NCBI GenBank assembly: GCA_947095585.1
Contig: OX352763.1
Location: 62,405,016 to 62,469,015 of the forward strand
Reading direction: 5' to 3'
Source: Nephrocerus scutellatus
Lineage: Eukaryota; Arthropoda; Insecta; Diptera; Pipunculidae
Length of the DNA: 64,000 bases
Within the stretch, counting starts at the first letter, position 1. Each line of letters starts with the position of its first letter. A program made the translations under genes and the position numbers. The notes beneath the pieces were generated by a model, which was given only the letters and a program-made list of their open reading frames with translations, was not told where the DNA came from and made no database searches. Positions 32,577-44,636 of the stretch are shown here, one piece after another.

Positions 32577-32902
32577 AGATTACAAAAAAATCCAAAAAGC
32601 TTTTTCACGGCTACATCTTTTACAAATGTTTTGCAATCGTCCGAGAGTAACAACTGTCATGGAACGATTATCAAGTCTTCTTTTGGATATGTCTTTCAAT
32701 TGTATGTCCCTTCCATTTGTGTGCAAAAATATAACAAGCACAACACGAACAGTTGCGAAAAGGCTATGGACCATACGGTCTGTTGCGTATTATTATTATT
32801 ATTCTGAGTGAATTCTACTTATTTTACTTTCTCCTTTATGCCGGTTTTTTTGAAAATATTTTACAATATGTTATTTTTAAGAAAACATTTCATTATTAGC
32901 AT

Positions 32903-33298
32903 GTTTACGCAATCTACTTGCACCTCCCAAACCAGCAATTGAAGTTAAAAGTGATAGAAGCTGCAGATTAATGGCATTAAGAACTCTACTCAATAAGCTG
33001 CCGTCTTCGAACTTATCTATATTGAAGTTCATTTTTCAACATTTTGTTCGGTAGATGAAATATTTTTATTTTAAAACTGTATAACTTTCTTTTTTTAAGT
33101 GTTTCAGAAAACTCTAAGTTAAACAGTATGGATAGTAAAAATTTAGCAATTTGTTGGTGGCCTACACTAATTCAGATTGAGTTTACGGATATGAGTCATT
33201 TTGAGCAATTACGCCCGTACTTGGAAGATATAGTTCAGACAATGATTGATCAATTTCCTTATTTATTTTGTGGAAAAGATGCATTTGTTATGGTATAA
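32903..33298 (+). pseudogene. p190-type RhoGAP terminal exons, copy B1
   Basis: Coding sequence as in copy A1, open throughout, stop at 33296-33298. The acceptor before exon 1 is changed: TTAGCAG in A and C is TTAGCAT here, removing the AG at that site. The internal intron (33051-33099) is unchanged. Confidence 0.8.
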
Positions 33299-34033
33299 TG
33301 AAATATTTTTACACCACAAAGACATTAAAATGGGTAAAAATTTCTTAAATAATTACGATTAAATGTGTGTTAAAGTGGAGCGATATTTTTATTCCATATA
33401 TGTATCTAAATATCCCTTAGCAAACCGTTTTTATAAATATATCAAAATGTCAAGAACAACTGAAATTACATAAAAACAAAATAAACGTTACTATATATAA
33501 TACTGAATAAACAATTTTTGCAACGCACAAAATGAACAACGATTTTTTGTTGTTATATGCAGTAGAAAGTCAGTTTAGTACATGATCTGAAATAAAATAA
33601 AATCCGATCAAAGTAAATTAAATAAATGTGTCTGCCTATAATAAATTAATAAAATAATTCTTAATAATTAATTTATTAAAAATAACTTTTAATTAGTTTC
33701 TAGGTAAAGGTGCCTGCTAACACCCTCGTACTGACGACAAGGGTCCATAGCGATTAAATTATGTTAATTTGTATTGTAAATTTTATTCTTTTTAAAAGAG
33801 GCTAACTTTTTATTATTTGTTTAATGTTTATTTTTTATTTTTTTGGTATGTTTGCTATATTGATTCAATAAATGTTAACCTTTTTGGAAAAATAATTTAG
33901 ATTTTTATTTATAACTGATTTATATTGATACATATAAAAAAACAATCCACAATAATTAAAGTTTTTCATGTAAATTCTCTAATCGGAGATAGACATGTGT
34001 GCAAAGTTTAAATCGGGTTAATTTTGAAAAAAT

Positions 34034-34663
34034 GTATATTGAAAGGATCCCCATGGCCTTGTTTGACTAGCAAAGGAAACAAAGTAGCAACTTAGCGACA
34101 AGTTGGATCAGCAAATGCAACTGAGGTCTAAGCCTCATATAATTAGCGCATGTTTCAAGGGATTTGCACCCATTTGCCTAGGCGATCTGCCATCAGCAGA
34201 ATAGGGGGAATTACACAGAATGCATAGGTGGCCGTAACTATCTCTGACTGGTGGGTGCGATCAAAACTCCACGTGATGGCCGCTGGTAATTTTCCTCGAA
34301 TAGAGGAAAAGGTAAATGATCGGGCTAGTCCCTTCAAAGTAGGGTTGGCGCGAGACCAATAATCTCGCCCGTAGAAAAAACTTTATTACGGAACCACGAA
34401 TCACGGCAACGAAATGGGCTAAACGATTTAGGAATTTTCTCATGGAACGTACGCTCACTGTATAGAGCTCGATTTGCACAGCATCTAGCCGATACCATGT
34501 CAAAATATAATGTAATGCTGAGCAATGGTGTAATACGAAAATTAGAATATGACATATTACAGCTGTCATGCAAGACATCATGTGCTCGGGGTGGGGTTTC
34601 TAGTCAGCAAAAGAATGAAACTCACTGTTATAGGCTTTAAAGCAGTAAATGAACGCATATGCA
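34034..34663 (+). pseudogene. RTE 5' region and endonuclease start, unit B
   Basis: Same fragment as 27010-27639, with WNVRSLYRARF and GVGFLVSKRM, cut by the hAT-like element after CATATGCA. Confidence 0.75.
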
Positions 34664-35485
34664 TAGGGTGTCCATATTTGTGTTGAGAAAAAACAGGACA
34701 TATGCAAAAAAACATAAAATAATAATTTCCCCTACGAAATACCCGCAAACGGTATTTCCTTTATCAAAAAAAAAAAAAAAAAAAACCGTTGTCCATTCGT
34801 TTCACTCATATAATTTTCTGTGCGGAAATTCATTCATTTATATTATATTATTTATATATTTATATCATATATATTATATTATCTTATATTTATTTAATTT
34901 ATATATTTATATCATATATATTTTATTATATTATCTTATATTTATTTAATTTATATATAATTTTTCCCCTTTTAACCCTCTTACCCACCACTACACTTCA
35001 GAAGCCTACTGTGGTCCCGTGGTGGGGGCAGAAACGCGTTATAGGCTACCAATTTTAACCTCACACGGGTTACAGCCTGCCAAACTCTCGCGTGGCACGG
35101 CTCCGCTCTCTTTCCTAATTCATAGGTTATAATAACCTATTTATTTAATTATTTTTATTTTTATGTATTATTTATTAAATTTTTAATAATTATATTTAAT
35201 TATTTAATTTTATTTCATTTATTTAATTACTTAATTATATTTTTATTTAATTATTTTTTTAATAGATTTTTTGTTTTGGGATCTCCGGGTGTCGATACGA
35301 CGGTCTGCCAGGCTGCTCGGTGGTAAACTCCACCGGTCATCCAGGAGGGACATTATCGAACCTAGGAAACTCTTAGCAAAACCTCTGGGGTCGATAGGGT
35401 GTTGACCTAGGCCAACTTGCACATCTGGGACTGCTGGTCACATCGACGCCAAAACCGGTCGATGTTGTAGGGAGCTGTCAGGCAC
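34664..35485. mobile_element. hAT-like element, right end missing, unit B
   Basis: As in unit A, truncated at GGCAC before MITE sequence. Has an extra ATT in the T-rich tract (near 35250) and the GACATTATCG variant. Confidence 0.7.
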
Positions 35486-35813
35486 GTCCGACGCAGGGAC
35501 ATAAGTCCCAAAAGAAAAAAGTTGGACTCAAGTCAAGTCAAGTCGAGTCCACTCGAGTCGAATCCAGTCAAGCCGGGTCACGTTAAGTCAAATCAAAAAC
35601 CATTTTAAGCGAAGTCAATTCAGGTCAAGTTGAGTCAACTTAAATTAAGTCAACTCAAGTCAAGTCATGACGGACACAAATGATAACCCAAGCAACGAGA
35701 ACGGACATGGCAACAACCGCACGATAACAACCCAAGGAAAGAATACGGACATGGCAACAAAATGAATGAAAACATGGACATGGCCACAAAAACAATGTTA
35801 ACAACCCCCAGCA

Positions 35814-35993
35814 ATGAACGCGGACACAGCAATAGCGGCAAAACCGGATGACGGAAAGCGCAAGGCAATCAAGAGATACAGAAAAGAACGAAAATGTGAG
35901 GAGGATCTCGAGGGCATCAGGAAAAAGGCGCGCAGGAATCACGTCCATAGTAGATCAACGGCTTTCCACCAACCATCAATGGCAGAAGAGTGA
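35814..35993 (+). CDS. Small basic ORF before the LTR (unit C)
   Basis: Same 59-residue ORF; here the EDLED segment reads EDLEG. Function unknown. Confidence 0.3.
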   Translation: MNADTAIAAKPDDGKRKAIKRYRKERKCEEDLEGIRKKARRNHVHSRSTAFHQPSMAEE

Positions 35994-36053
35994 AAGTCCA
36001 GCTCAATCGCCAAGAAGAAGCGAAAGTCACAATCACCGGTAGTAAGGGGGGAG

Positions 36054-36953
36054 TGTAATGACGAAATTTTAACGTCAAACTTTCATCCTACGCCCGACGC
36101 AGGGACATAAGTCCCAAAAGAAAAAAATTGGACTTAAGTGGGACATAGGTCCCAAATCGAATTAGGGACACCCACCCAGGTCCCACCCAATCGGGACATA
36201 AGTCCCAAAAAAAATATGTTGGGATTTATGTCCCTGCGCCTTATAAAGAAGCCAGTTTATGTATGTAATGAAAGTCCACAAATGTTTTTTAATTATTATC
36301 TACGACAAAAAATGTTTGGACTTATGTCCCAATAGGTTACGACATAAGCCCCTAATTCGATTTGGGACTTATGTCCCATTTAAGTGGGTCATAAGTCCCA
36401 AAAGTAGATATTGGGACTTATGTCCCTGTGCCCTTACACCCACTGGGCACACATGAAGAAAAATCCCGCAAACGCTAGTTGAGTACAAATGCATGCAAAC
36501 AAGTCCAGCATAGCAACACAGCACAGTCATGCAAATAAATCCAGCATAGCAACACAGCACATGCATGCAAATAAATCGAGCGTAGCGACACAGCCAACGC
36601 AGTATGTACGAAATAACGAAGGTGACAAAATTCCAGATGGAAAAAACCCAAAAGATTTGCAATGCATAAGCAGAAGAAAAAAACCCTAAATGCACTAGAG
36701 AGATAAGAGAGCTGCAAAGCTCCAAAGTTCACCAAGAGGCAAATCTTATAAAATGAGAAACACAGGAAGCATTGTTCTCTTTCCTGTGAGATCAGTGACA
36801 CGGTTCACACGGACGACATCGGCAACAATAGTACACATATAGTAATACTGGAACACCAACTGCGAATAGGAGAAGTGAACACCGAAGGCGGAAGCTAAAA
36901 AAAACCTGAAATATCCAACACCAAACTTGGTAACGAAGTATACGAATGAGAAG
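36054..36953 (+). mobile_element. LTR of array retroelement, unit C
   Basis: As in unit A; TGGCGAC at 36957. MITE at 36092-36433. Right boundary uncertain. Confidence 0.6.
36092..36433. mobile_element. Palindrome-rich MITE in LTR, unit C
   Basis: Same element as in A, flanked CTAC and TTAC. Confidence 0.7.
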
Positions 36954-37488
36954 TTTTGGCGACGGGATACGGGACAACCAACGTTTATCGGCGCTGTAAT
37001 CAGGTTAGTCCAGTCCTCTCAGTGTGTTAGTTTAAATCCCCTTTCTTGGTTTCGAGACTCTGGCGGGCCTTACAGGACTCCATCTCGAATCCTGGAAGAT
37101 CTTGATATGGTGAAATTTCCCTTCCTTGTAGAGACCATTCGGCCTCAGTACTCTGGCGGCCTTACAAGACTCCATCCTGAAGTTCGATCTCTTTCAGGGC
37201 CAAATATCCCAAAACACTCTCCTGAGCGCAGAGCAACGTTCTTGCCCGTATCACGTCGCTACTAAACCCGAGTTTGCGGCTAAGGAACCTGGAGCAGTAG
37301 TGGGGTAACAAGAAAAGTATTATAATTGAAGTTTGTATAATTATAATTGAAATTTAACGAGTCCATTTGTAAGTTCAAAGGCAAACGACCCTGGACGCTG
37401 GCGAGCGTACTCCAGCAAATTTACCTCGTTTCAAACGATAAGTGCGTTGTACTACTGAGCAGAAGGTCATAAAAGGCCACATTTCCGA

Positions 37489-37683
37489 ATGGCGAGGAAA
37501 TTCGTCGACGCATTGGAAACACATCCAAGTCCTGAGATGCAAGGACTGCGAATCGAGGAAATCGAGCCAACTCACCGGTACATACACATAAGAGGATTCA
37601 CTGATGCTAGATTCGATGACATCTTTAACAATCAAGACGTCTCCTTCTACGAGAAGGCGGGCAACCAATATTACAGAGGCTGA
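37489..37683 (+). CDS. 64-residue ORF in leader, unit C
   Basis: Starts MARKFVDALETHPSPEMQGL, then EEIEPTHRYIHIRGFTDARF and ends QYYRG-stop. Balanced, non-repetitive composition unlike the surrounding sequence. It lies about 530 bases after the possible primer site, where an LTR element's gag would begin, and is identical in unit D (47385-47579). Absent from A and B, where the block between two TCATAAAAGGCCA repeats is lost. The next 240 bases (37684-37920) are A+T-rich and non-coding. No family recognised; possibly a gag start or another captured exon. Confidence 0.4.
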   Translation: MARKFVDALETHPSPEMQGLRIEEIEPTHRYIHIRGFTDARFDDIFNNQDVSFYEKAGNQYYRG

Positions 37684-37918
37684 AGTTCGCCCTGTTTATA
37701 CGCCGCTTAATATTTCATTTTTATTTTATTTTAAAATTATTGTTTAAAATTTAATTACCTTAAAAATAAACATGTAGTAGATTAAGTAGTAAAAAATATT
37801 GTTTAAAAATAAACAATACCAAAAAAAGACAATGTAAATACGTCGGGCCCCTATTGTTGAGCCGACACATATTAATATTAGTTATAAGTTTAGTTGTAAA
37901 TCAAAATTAATCCCTTAA

Positions 37919-40055
37919 TCATAAAAGGCCATACAAATTAAAATTTTTCTTAAAAATTCTCTAATCGGGTACATTTTGTAAATGCTTTTATATTAACTTG
38001 CATGTGTCTGTCTTTCTGTCGGTTTTTATGTTATTCTGTCACGCTTTTTTCTGATTGGTTTTTGGGGTAGTTTTGAGAGCGTCTTGATATGATGTTAAGG
38101 GAGTATTGAGGGTGGGCTTGAGGGGGTCTTGAAGAGGTCCTGCGAGTGTTCTTGAAGGTGGTCTTCAGAGTGGTATTGATGGTTTGAGGGAGTCTTTAGA
38201 TGGTCTTTAGGGGGTTTTGTGGGGGTTTGAGGAGAGTCTGAGAGGGCCTTGAGTGTGGTCCTGAAGGGAGTCGTAGCATAGTCGAGGCGGTTTTAAGAGC
38301 GTAGTTCTGAGTGGATCCTTAGAGGGTATTGAGGGAGTCTTAAGTAGTTATTTAGGAGGTCTTAAGGGGGTCGTGAGTGGAACCTTAAGGGGGTTCTTCG
38401 GTGGTCCTGAGACTGTTTTGAGGGAGTCTAAAGGGAACCTTTAAGGGGTTTGAGGGAGTATTGATGGGAGTAGTAACGTGGTCTTAACGGGGTATTGAGG
38501 TGATCCTGGAGGAGTCTTGAAGGGAGTCCCGAGGGGGTTTTGTGAGGATCTTTCGTTTGGTCTTGAGGTGGTCTTTAGTTGGTCTTGAGCGGATCCTGAG
38601 GGGATTTTGTGAGTGTCTTGAGTAGAGTCTTAAAAGGGGGTCTTTAGTAGGGGGTTGAAAAGGGGTCTTGAGGAAATTTAATAGGGTCTTGAGTGCAGTC
38701 TTTAGAGGGGGTTTAGGTGGTCTGGAGAGTGTTTTGAAGGGGTCTCAAGGGAATCTTAATGGGAGTTTGAGGGGTCTTGAGGCAATATTAATGGGGCCTT
38801 GAGGTAATCTTGAGAGAGTCTTTAGGTAGCTTTCTGGGGGTCCCGAGGGGGTTTGTTCGGATCTTAAGTGGGGTATTGGAGAGGTCCTTAGGTGGTCTTT
38901 AAGGGATTTTGAGAGGGTCGTGTCTTGAGGAGTCTTGAGGGGGTCTTGAGGGTGATCTTAAGGGTGGTCTTGAGGGGGTCTCTGGGTGGTCTTGAGGGGC
39001 TTTTTAAAGGATCATTTGAGGGTCCTTTCGGGGTCTTTTGGAATTCTTTTGAGGGTATATTGGGGGACCTGTGGGTGTCTTGTGGGTATCTTTATATTAT
39101 CATCCTATCTGAATAATATTGAAATTTTATATACATATTTCATTAAAAACTAAAAAGTGTAAAATAAAATTATATAATTTTTTTTAAAAAAAGGTGCTTT
39201 TATTGAAGCATACATAAAGGGTAGAAAATAAAATAGGTGGTAGATCTGGAGCAACTAGAACTGTTATAAAATAAATGAAAATTGCTGGAATGTTTTTAAT
39301 GGAAATCCGAAATATTTGTGTCTTAAAACAATCACATTATTTAATTTGATCTTCTTTTAATCTTGTCATAAACCTTAAATGCTTAGAACGGTTCTTTTAA
39401 ATTATATGTTTTATTTAAGCCACAAATATTCCAGATTTCCATTAAAAACATTCCAGCAATTTACATTTATTTTATAACATTCTAGTTGCTCCAGATCCTT
39501 CACCTATTTTATTTTCTTACCCTTTAGGTAAGAAAAAATTTTTATGGGTGCCCCCCGACCACGGGGCAGATCACTTCAAAATTTTATACAAAAATTGTTG
39601 TCAATCAATCAAAGATACACATGTGTATAAAATTTAAAGAAAATCGGGTTTTTTCTTTATAAAATTTGTATGGGTCCCCCTCGACCCCGGGGCGTGATCA
39701 CTTCCAAACTTTTGCAAATAAAATTTAAAGAACATCGGGTACTTTTTTTTATAAAATTCTAATGGGTACCGTACCCCGGGGCTCGATCACTTCCAATTGT
39801 TACAAAAAGTGTTGTCCATCGAAGATACACAAGCGTATAAAAATTGAAGAAAATCGGTTAAATTTTGTAAAATATTTGTATGGGAGCCCCTTGATCCCGA
39901 GGCCAAATTTCAATAGAAAGGGTTGTAATCGGAGATACACATGAGTGCAAAGTTTAAATAAAATCGGGCTTTAGGAAGTGTGTTAAAAATTGATCACAAG
40001 ATTCTACCAGCCAGCCACGGGCACGCGAAGTTTATAGAGAATTTTATATATATAG
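37919..40055 (+). repeat. Repeat element with minisatellite, unit C
   Basis: Same as 23412-25552; minisatellite 38060-39094, foldback 39228-39530. The segment after the foldback differs (CCCTTTAGGTAAGAAAAAATT), shared with D. Confidence 0.6.
38060..39094 (+). repeat. G/T-rich minisatellite, unit C
   Basis: Near-identical to unit A; small shared changes with D (for example CCTGCGAGTG near 38140). Confidence 0.85.
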
Positions 40056-40379
40056 ATTACAAAAAAATCCAAAAAGCTTTTTCACGGCTACATCTTTTAC
40101 AAATGTTTTGCAATCGTCCGAGAGTAACAACTGTCATGGAACGATTATCAAGTCTTCTTTTGGATATGTCTTTCAATTGTATGTCCCTTCCATTTGTGTG
40201 CAAAAATATAACAAGCACAACACGAACAGTTGCGAAAAGGCTATGGACCATACGGTCTGTTGCGTATTATTATTATTATTCTGAGTGAATTCTACTTATT
40301 TTACTTTCTCCTTTATGCCGGTTTTTTTGAAAATATTTTACAATATGTTATTTTTAAGAAAACATTTCATTATTAGCAG

Positions 40380-40775
40380 GTTTACGCAATCTACTTGCAC
40401 CTCCCAAACCAGCAATTGAAGTTAAAAGTGATAGAAGCTGCAGATTAATGGCATTAAGAACTCTACTCAATAAGCTGCCGTCTTCGAACTTATCTATATT
40501 GAAGTTCATTTTTCAACATTTTGTTCGGTAGATGAAATATTTTTATTTTAAAACTGTATAACTTTCTTTTTTTAAGTGTTTCAGAAAACTCTAAGTTAAA
40601 CAGTATGGATAGTAAAAATTTAGCAATTTGTTGGTGGCCTACACTAATTCAGATTGAGTTTACGGATATGAGTCATTTTGAGCAATTACGCCCGTACTTG
40701 GAAGATATAGTTCAGACAATGATTGATCAATTTCCTTATTTATTTTGTGGAAAAGATGCATTTGTTATGGTATAA
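40380..40775 (+). pseudogene. p190-type RhoGAP terminal exons, copy C1
   Basis: Identical in coding sequence to A1 as far as I can compare, with the intact TTAGCAG acceptor and the 49-base intron (40528-40576). Stop 40773-40775. Confidence 0.8.
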
Positions 40776-41496
40776 TGAAATATTTTTACACCACAAAGAC
40801 ATTAAAATGGGTAAAAATTTCTTAAATAATTACGATTAAATGTGTGTTAAAGTGGAGCGATATTTTTATTCCATATATGTATCTAAATATCCCTTAGCAA
40901 ACCGTTTTTATAAATATATCAAAATGTCAAGAACAACTGAAATTACATAAAAACAAAATAAACGTTACTATATATAATACTGAATAAACAATTTTTGCAA
41001 CGCACAAAATGAACAACGATTTTTTGTTGTTATATGCAGTAGAAAGTCAGTTTAGTACATGATCTGAAATAAAATAAAATCCGATCAAAGTAAATTAAAT
41101 AAATGTGTCTGCCTATAATAAATTAATAAAATAATTCTTAATAATTAATTTATTAAAAATAACTTTTAATTAGTTTCTAGGTATAGGTGCCTGCTAACAC
41201 CCTCGTACTGACGACAAGGGTCCATAGCGATTAAATTATGTTAATTTGTATTGTAAATTTTATTCTTTTTAAAAGAGGCTAACTTTTTATTATTTGTTTA
41301 ATGTTTATTTTTTATTTTTTTGGTATGTTTGCTATATTGATTCAATAAATGTTAACCTTTTTGGAAAAATACTTTAGATTTTTATTTATAACTGATTTAT
41401 ATTGATACATATAAAAAAACAATCCACAATAATTAAAGTTTTTCATGTAAATTCTCTAATCGGAGATAGACATGTGTGCAAAGTTTAAATCGGGTT

Positions 41497-42104
41497 AATT
41501 TTGAAAAAATGTATATTGAAAGGATCCCCATGGCCTTGTTTGACCAGCAAAGGAAACAAAGTAGCAACTTAGCGACAAGTTGGATCAGCAAATGCAACTG
41601 AGGTCTAAGCCTCATATAATTAGCGCATGTTTCAAGGGATTTGCACCCATTTGCCTAGGCGATCTGCCATCAGCAGAATGGGGGGAATTACACAGAATGC
41701 ATAGGTGGCCGTAACTATCTCTGACTGGTGGAAGTGCGATCAAAACTCCACGTGATGGCCGCTGGTAATTTTTCTCGAATAGAGGAAAAGGTAAATGATC
41801 GGGCTAGTCCCTTCAAAGTAGGGTTGGCGCGAGACCAATACTCTCGCCCGTAGAAAAAACTTTATTACGGAACCACGAATCACGGCAACGAAATGGGCTA
41901 AACGATTTAGGAATTTTCTCATGGAACGTACGCTCACTGTATAGAGCTCGATTTGCACAGCATCTAGCCGATACCATGTCAAAATATAATGTAATGCTGA
42001 GCAATGTCATGCAAGACATCATGTGCTCGGGGTGGGGTTTCTAGTCAGCAAAAGAATGAAACTCACTGTTATAGGCTTTAAAGCAGTAAATGAACGCATA
42101 TGCA
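41497..42104 (+). pseudogene. RTE 5' region and endonuclease start, unit C block 1
   Basis: As in A, but shorter: the segment between ATGCTGAGCAATG and GTCATGCAAGAC is deleted, removing the YYSCHAR part. Ends CATATGCA (42097-42104) at the hAT-like element. Confidence 0.75.
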
Positions 42105-43179
42105 TAGGGTGTCCATATTTGTGTTGAGAAAAAACAGGACATATTCAAAAAAACATAAAATAATAATTTCCCTACGAAATACCCGCAAACGGTATTTCCT
42201 TTATCAAAAAAAAAAAAAAAAAAAAACCGTTGTCCATTCGTTTCACTCATATAATTTTCTGTGTCGTGCGACCCGCGGAAATTCATTCATTTATATTATA
42301 TTATTTATATATTTATATCATATATATTATATTATCTTATATTTATTTAATTTATATATTTATATCATATATATTATATTACATTATTTTATATTTATTT
42401 AATTTATATATAATTTTTCCCCTTTTAACCCTCTTACCCACCCCTACACTTCAGAAGCCAACTCTGGTCCCGTGGTGGGGGCAGAAACGCGTTATATGCC
42501 ACCAATTTTAACCTCACACGGGTTACAGCCTGCCAAACTCTCGCGTGGCATGGCTGCGCTCTCTTTCCTAATTCATAGGTTATAATAACCTATTTATTTA
42601 ATTATTTTTATTTTTATGTATTATTTATTAAATTTTTAATAATTATATTTAATTATTTAATTTTATTTCATTTATTTAATTACTTAATTATATTTTTATT
42701 TAATTATTTTTTTAATAGATTTTTTGTTTTGGGATCTCCGGGTGTCGATACGACGGTCTGCCAAGTTGCTCGGTGGTAAACTCCACCGGTCATCCAGGAG
42801 GGACTTTATCGAACCTAGGAAACTCTTAGCAAAACCTCTGGGGTCGAGAGGGTGTTGACCTAGGTCTCGCCAACTTGCACATCTGGGACTGCTTGTCACA
42901 TCGACGCCAAAACCGATCGATGTTGTAGGGAGCTGTCAGGCACTCGAGGACTCCTTCCACAAAAGATATGCCGGGCAGCTCGAGAAGCATTTAAGTGTAT
43001 ATATTTGGCCGTCAAGCATCAAGCGAATAAATACCCACCAAACGAAAATACGAAAAAAATGAATAAAAACAGGACGTTACGTAAAAAAAAACAGGACAAA
43101 CAGGACTTTTAATAAATCCGGGACGACTGATAAAAAAAACAGGACAAATCCGGATTAAACAGGACGTATGGACACCCTA
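42105..43179. mobile_element. hAT-like element, complete, unit C
   Basis: 1075 bp. Ends TAGGGTGTCCATA and TATGGACACCCTA; flanks CATATGCA (42097-42104) and CATATTCA (43180-43187), an 8-base duplication with one mismatch. RTE coding sequence on the left (VNERI) resumes on the right (CACCCTTCGCG, THE...LR in an uninterrupted copy at 54785-54810), confirming the insertion. Internal parts: A-run, TATAT tracts, GC-rich island and, near the right end, repeated ACAGGACAAA-type units. No transposase. Confidence 0.85.
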
Positions 43180-43245
43180 CATATTCACCCTTCGCGTAAG
43201 TTAAGTATTGGCCTTAACACTCATGGCTTGAGTCTACATTTTCAG

Positions 43246-43416
43246 TATGATAGTAAGAATTTAGCAACTTGTTGGTGCCCTACACTAATTCCGATTGAGT
43301 TTACGGATATGAGTAATTTTGCGAAATTACGCCCGTACTTGCAAGATATAGTTCAGAAAATGATCGATTAATTTCCGGATTTATTTTGTGGAAAAGATGA
43401 ATTTGTTATGGTGTAA
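43246..43416 (+). pseudogene. p190-type RhoGAP last exon, copy C2, decayed
   Basis: Second, diverged copy of p190 exon 2. It begins at TATGATAGTAAG after TTTTCAG (43240-43245), one base short of the A1 frame at ATGGATAGT. It then reads SKNLATCWCPTLIPIEFTDM, SNFAKLRPYLQDIVQKM, hits a stop where A1 has Gln (about 43369) and ends KDEFVMV-stop at 43414-43416. Most differences from A1 change the amino acid, as expected without selection. Exon 1 is absent. Confidence 0.8.
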
Positions 43417-43780
43417 TGAATGAATGAATGGGTAAAAATTTCTTTAATTATTACGATTAAATGTGTGTAAAAGTGGAACAATCATTTTATTCCTTATATT
43501 TATATAAACATCCCTTAGCAAACCGGTTTAATAAATATATCAAAATGGCAATAACAACTGAAATTACATAAAAACAAAATAAACCTAACTATAATACTGA
43601 ATAAATAATTTTTGCAACGCACAAAATGAACAAAATGAAAAAAGGTTTATGTGGCTGCTAACGCCCTCGTATTGACGACAAGGGTCCATAACGATTAAAT
43701 TACGTTGATTTGTATTGTAAATTTTATTATTTTAAAAGAAAAAGAAAAAAATTTTGCTTAATGTTTTTTTTAATTTTTTA
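43417..43780 (+). other. p190 3' flank, copy C2
   Basis: Homologous to 26275-26780 with deletions. Contains the phrase GACGACAAGGGTCCATA, shared with A1 downstream sequence. No gene. Confidence 0.5.
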
Positions 43781-44210
43781 TTATGTTTTTACATAATTCC
43801 ATTTGCTGTTTTTTAACCTATGAAATGACACTTGCAACGAAAGCACAATCACTAATAAGAGCAAAAAGAGCAATTTGTAGAACAAAGGACTTGTCCTAAA
43901 TGTCATATCATGTTCTTTTGAACACAATAGTAGTGATCTTTTTATGGAAATCCCAAAGAATACGACACAAGCAACCAGGAAGCCTGTAATCCTAATTACA
44001 TAAACAATTGTATTGCAAATCACGATTTGCTTGCGATAATCGATCATTAATGCTGCGTCAAGCCTTTCGCTGTTATGTTCTTCTGAAGTGCTGTCCGCTA
44101 CACGTAGCACATGATTATGATAGATACATTCAAATTAGATGGCATAATTATTGCGCCATCCACATAGGACTCGGCATACTTCAATTCGTTTAATAAATCC
44201 ATCGACATTT
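43781..44210 (-). pseudogene. Small two-helix membrane-protein-like gene, unit C
   Basis: Minus strand, convergent with p190 C2. Main open part 44110-43781: LRVADSTSEEHNSERLDAAL, then two hydrophobic helices (IVYVIRITGFLVACVVFFGI and LFYKLLFLLLLVIVLSLQV) separated by a charged loop with a Cys. Upstream in another frame 44200-44095 reads MSMDLLNELKYAESYVDGA, so a frameshift or a lost intron probably splits it. Likely the genomic neighbour of p190 captured with it. Family not recognised. It is missing from the first p190 block, where the corresponding part is deleted. Confidence 0.4.
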
Positions 44211-44636
44211 TTTATTTATAAATGATTTATGATACATATGTGGCGTTTGGAGTTGCTTGAGAGCAATTTCGATAGTCGTTGTATGTTGTTTTTATTTGAT
44301 ACGGTTGGTTGGGACACGAACACGCCTGAACGAGGTAAATGCACAAAAGAAAAAGAAAAAAGAGTAAGAGATATCAAGCGGTACAGACGCAAAAAAAGAT
44401 TTTTTATTTTATAAAAATAAATGAACACATGTTTGATAAAATTAAATTTTTGATTTAAAAATTATCACTGTTTAAATACTATTGTAAAATAAAGATTATT
44501 TTTGTTGCTACATGAATCTTTTAATAATATCCATTTTTGCTAAATTTTATGCAAAAATTACTACTGACTATAAGCAGTATTAATCTATACCCGCATTGGC
44601 TGTGGGGAATGAGAAACCAACGGCCTTATCCCCAAA
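44211..44636. other. Interval with no recognised gene, unit C
   Basis: Two overlapping 60-70-codon ORFs on opposite strands (44216-44428) have no recognisable motifs. The rest is A+T-rich. It is followed at 44637 by an end of the unnamed repeat. Confidence 0.35.

Larger units (their letters stand above)
28501..35528 (+). repeat. Array unit B (7.03 kb)
   Basis: Same order as A. It keeps the leader segment deleted in A (about 30045-30140). Its hAT-like element carries GACATTATCG and GTCGATAGGG variants that recur at the end of unit C, which ties the C end to a B-type unit. Joint B/C at 35528. Confidence 0.9.

Noticed and set aside
44229..44414. 61-codon ORF with a basic tail in units C and D
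   Set aside because: No motif, overlapped by an equally long ORF on the other strand, and identical only because the units are young.
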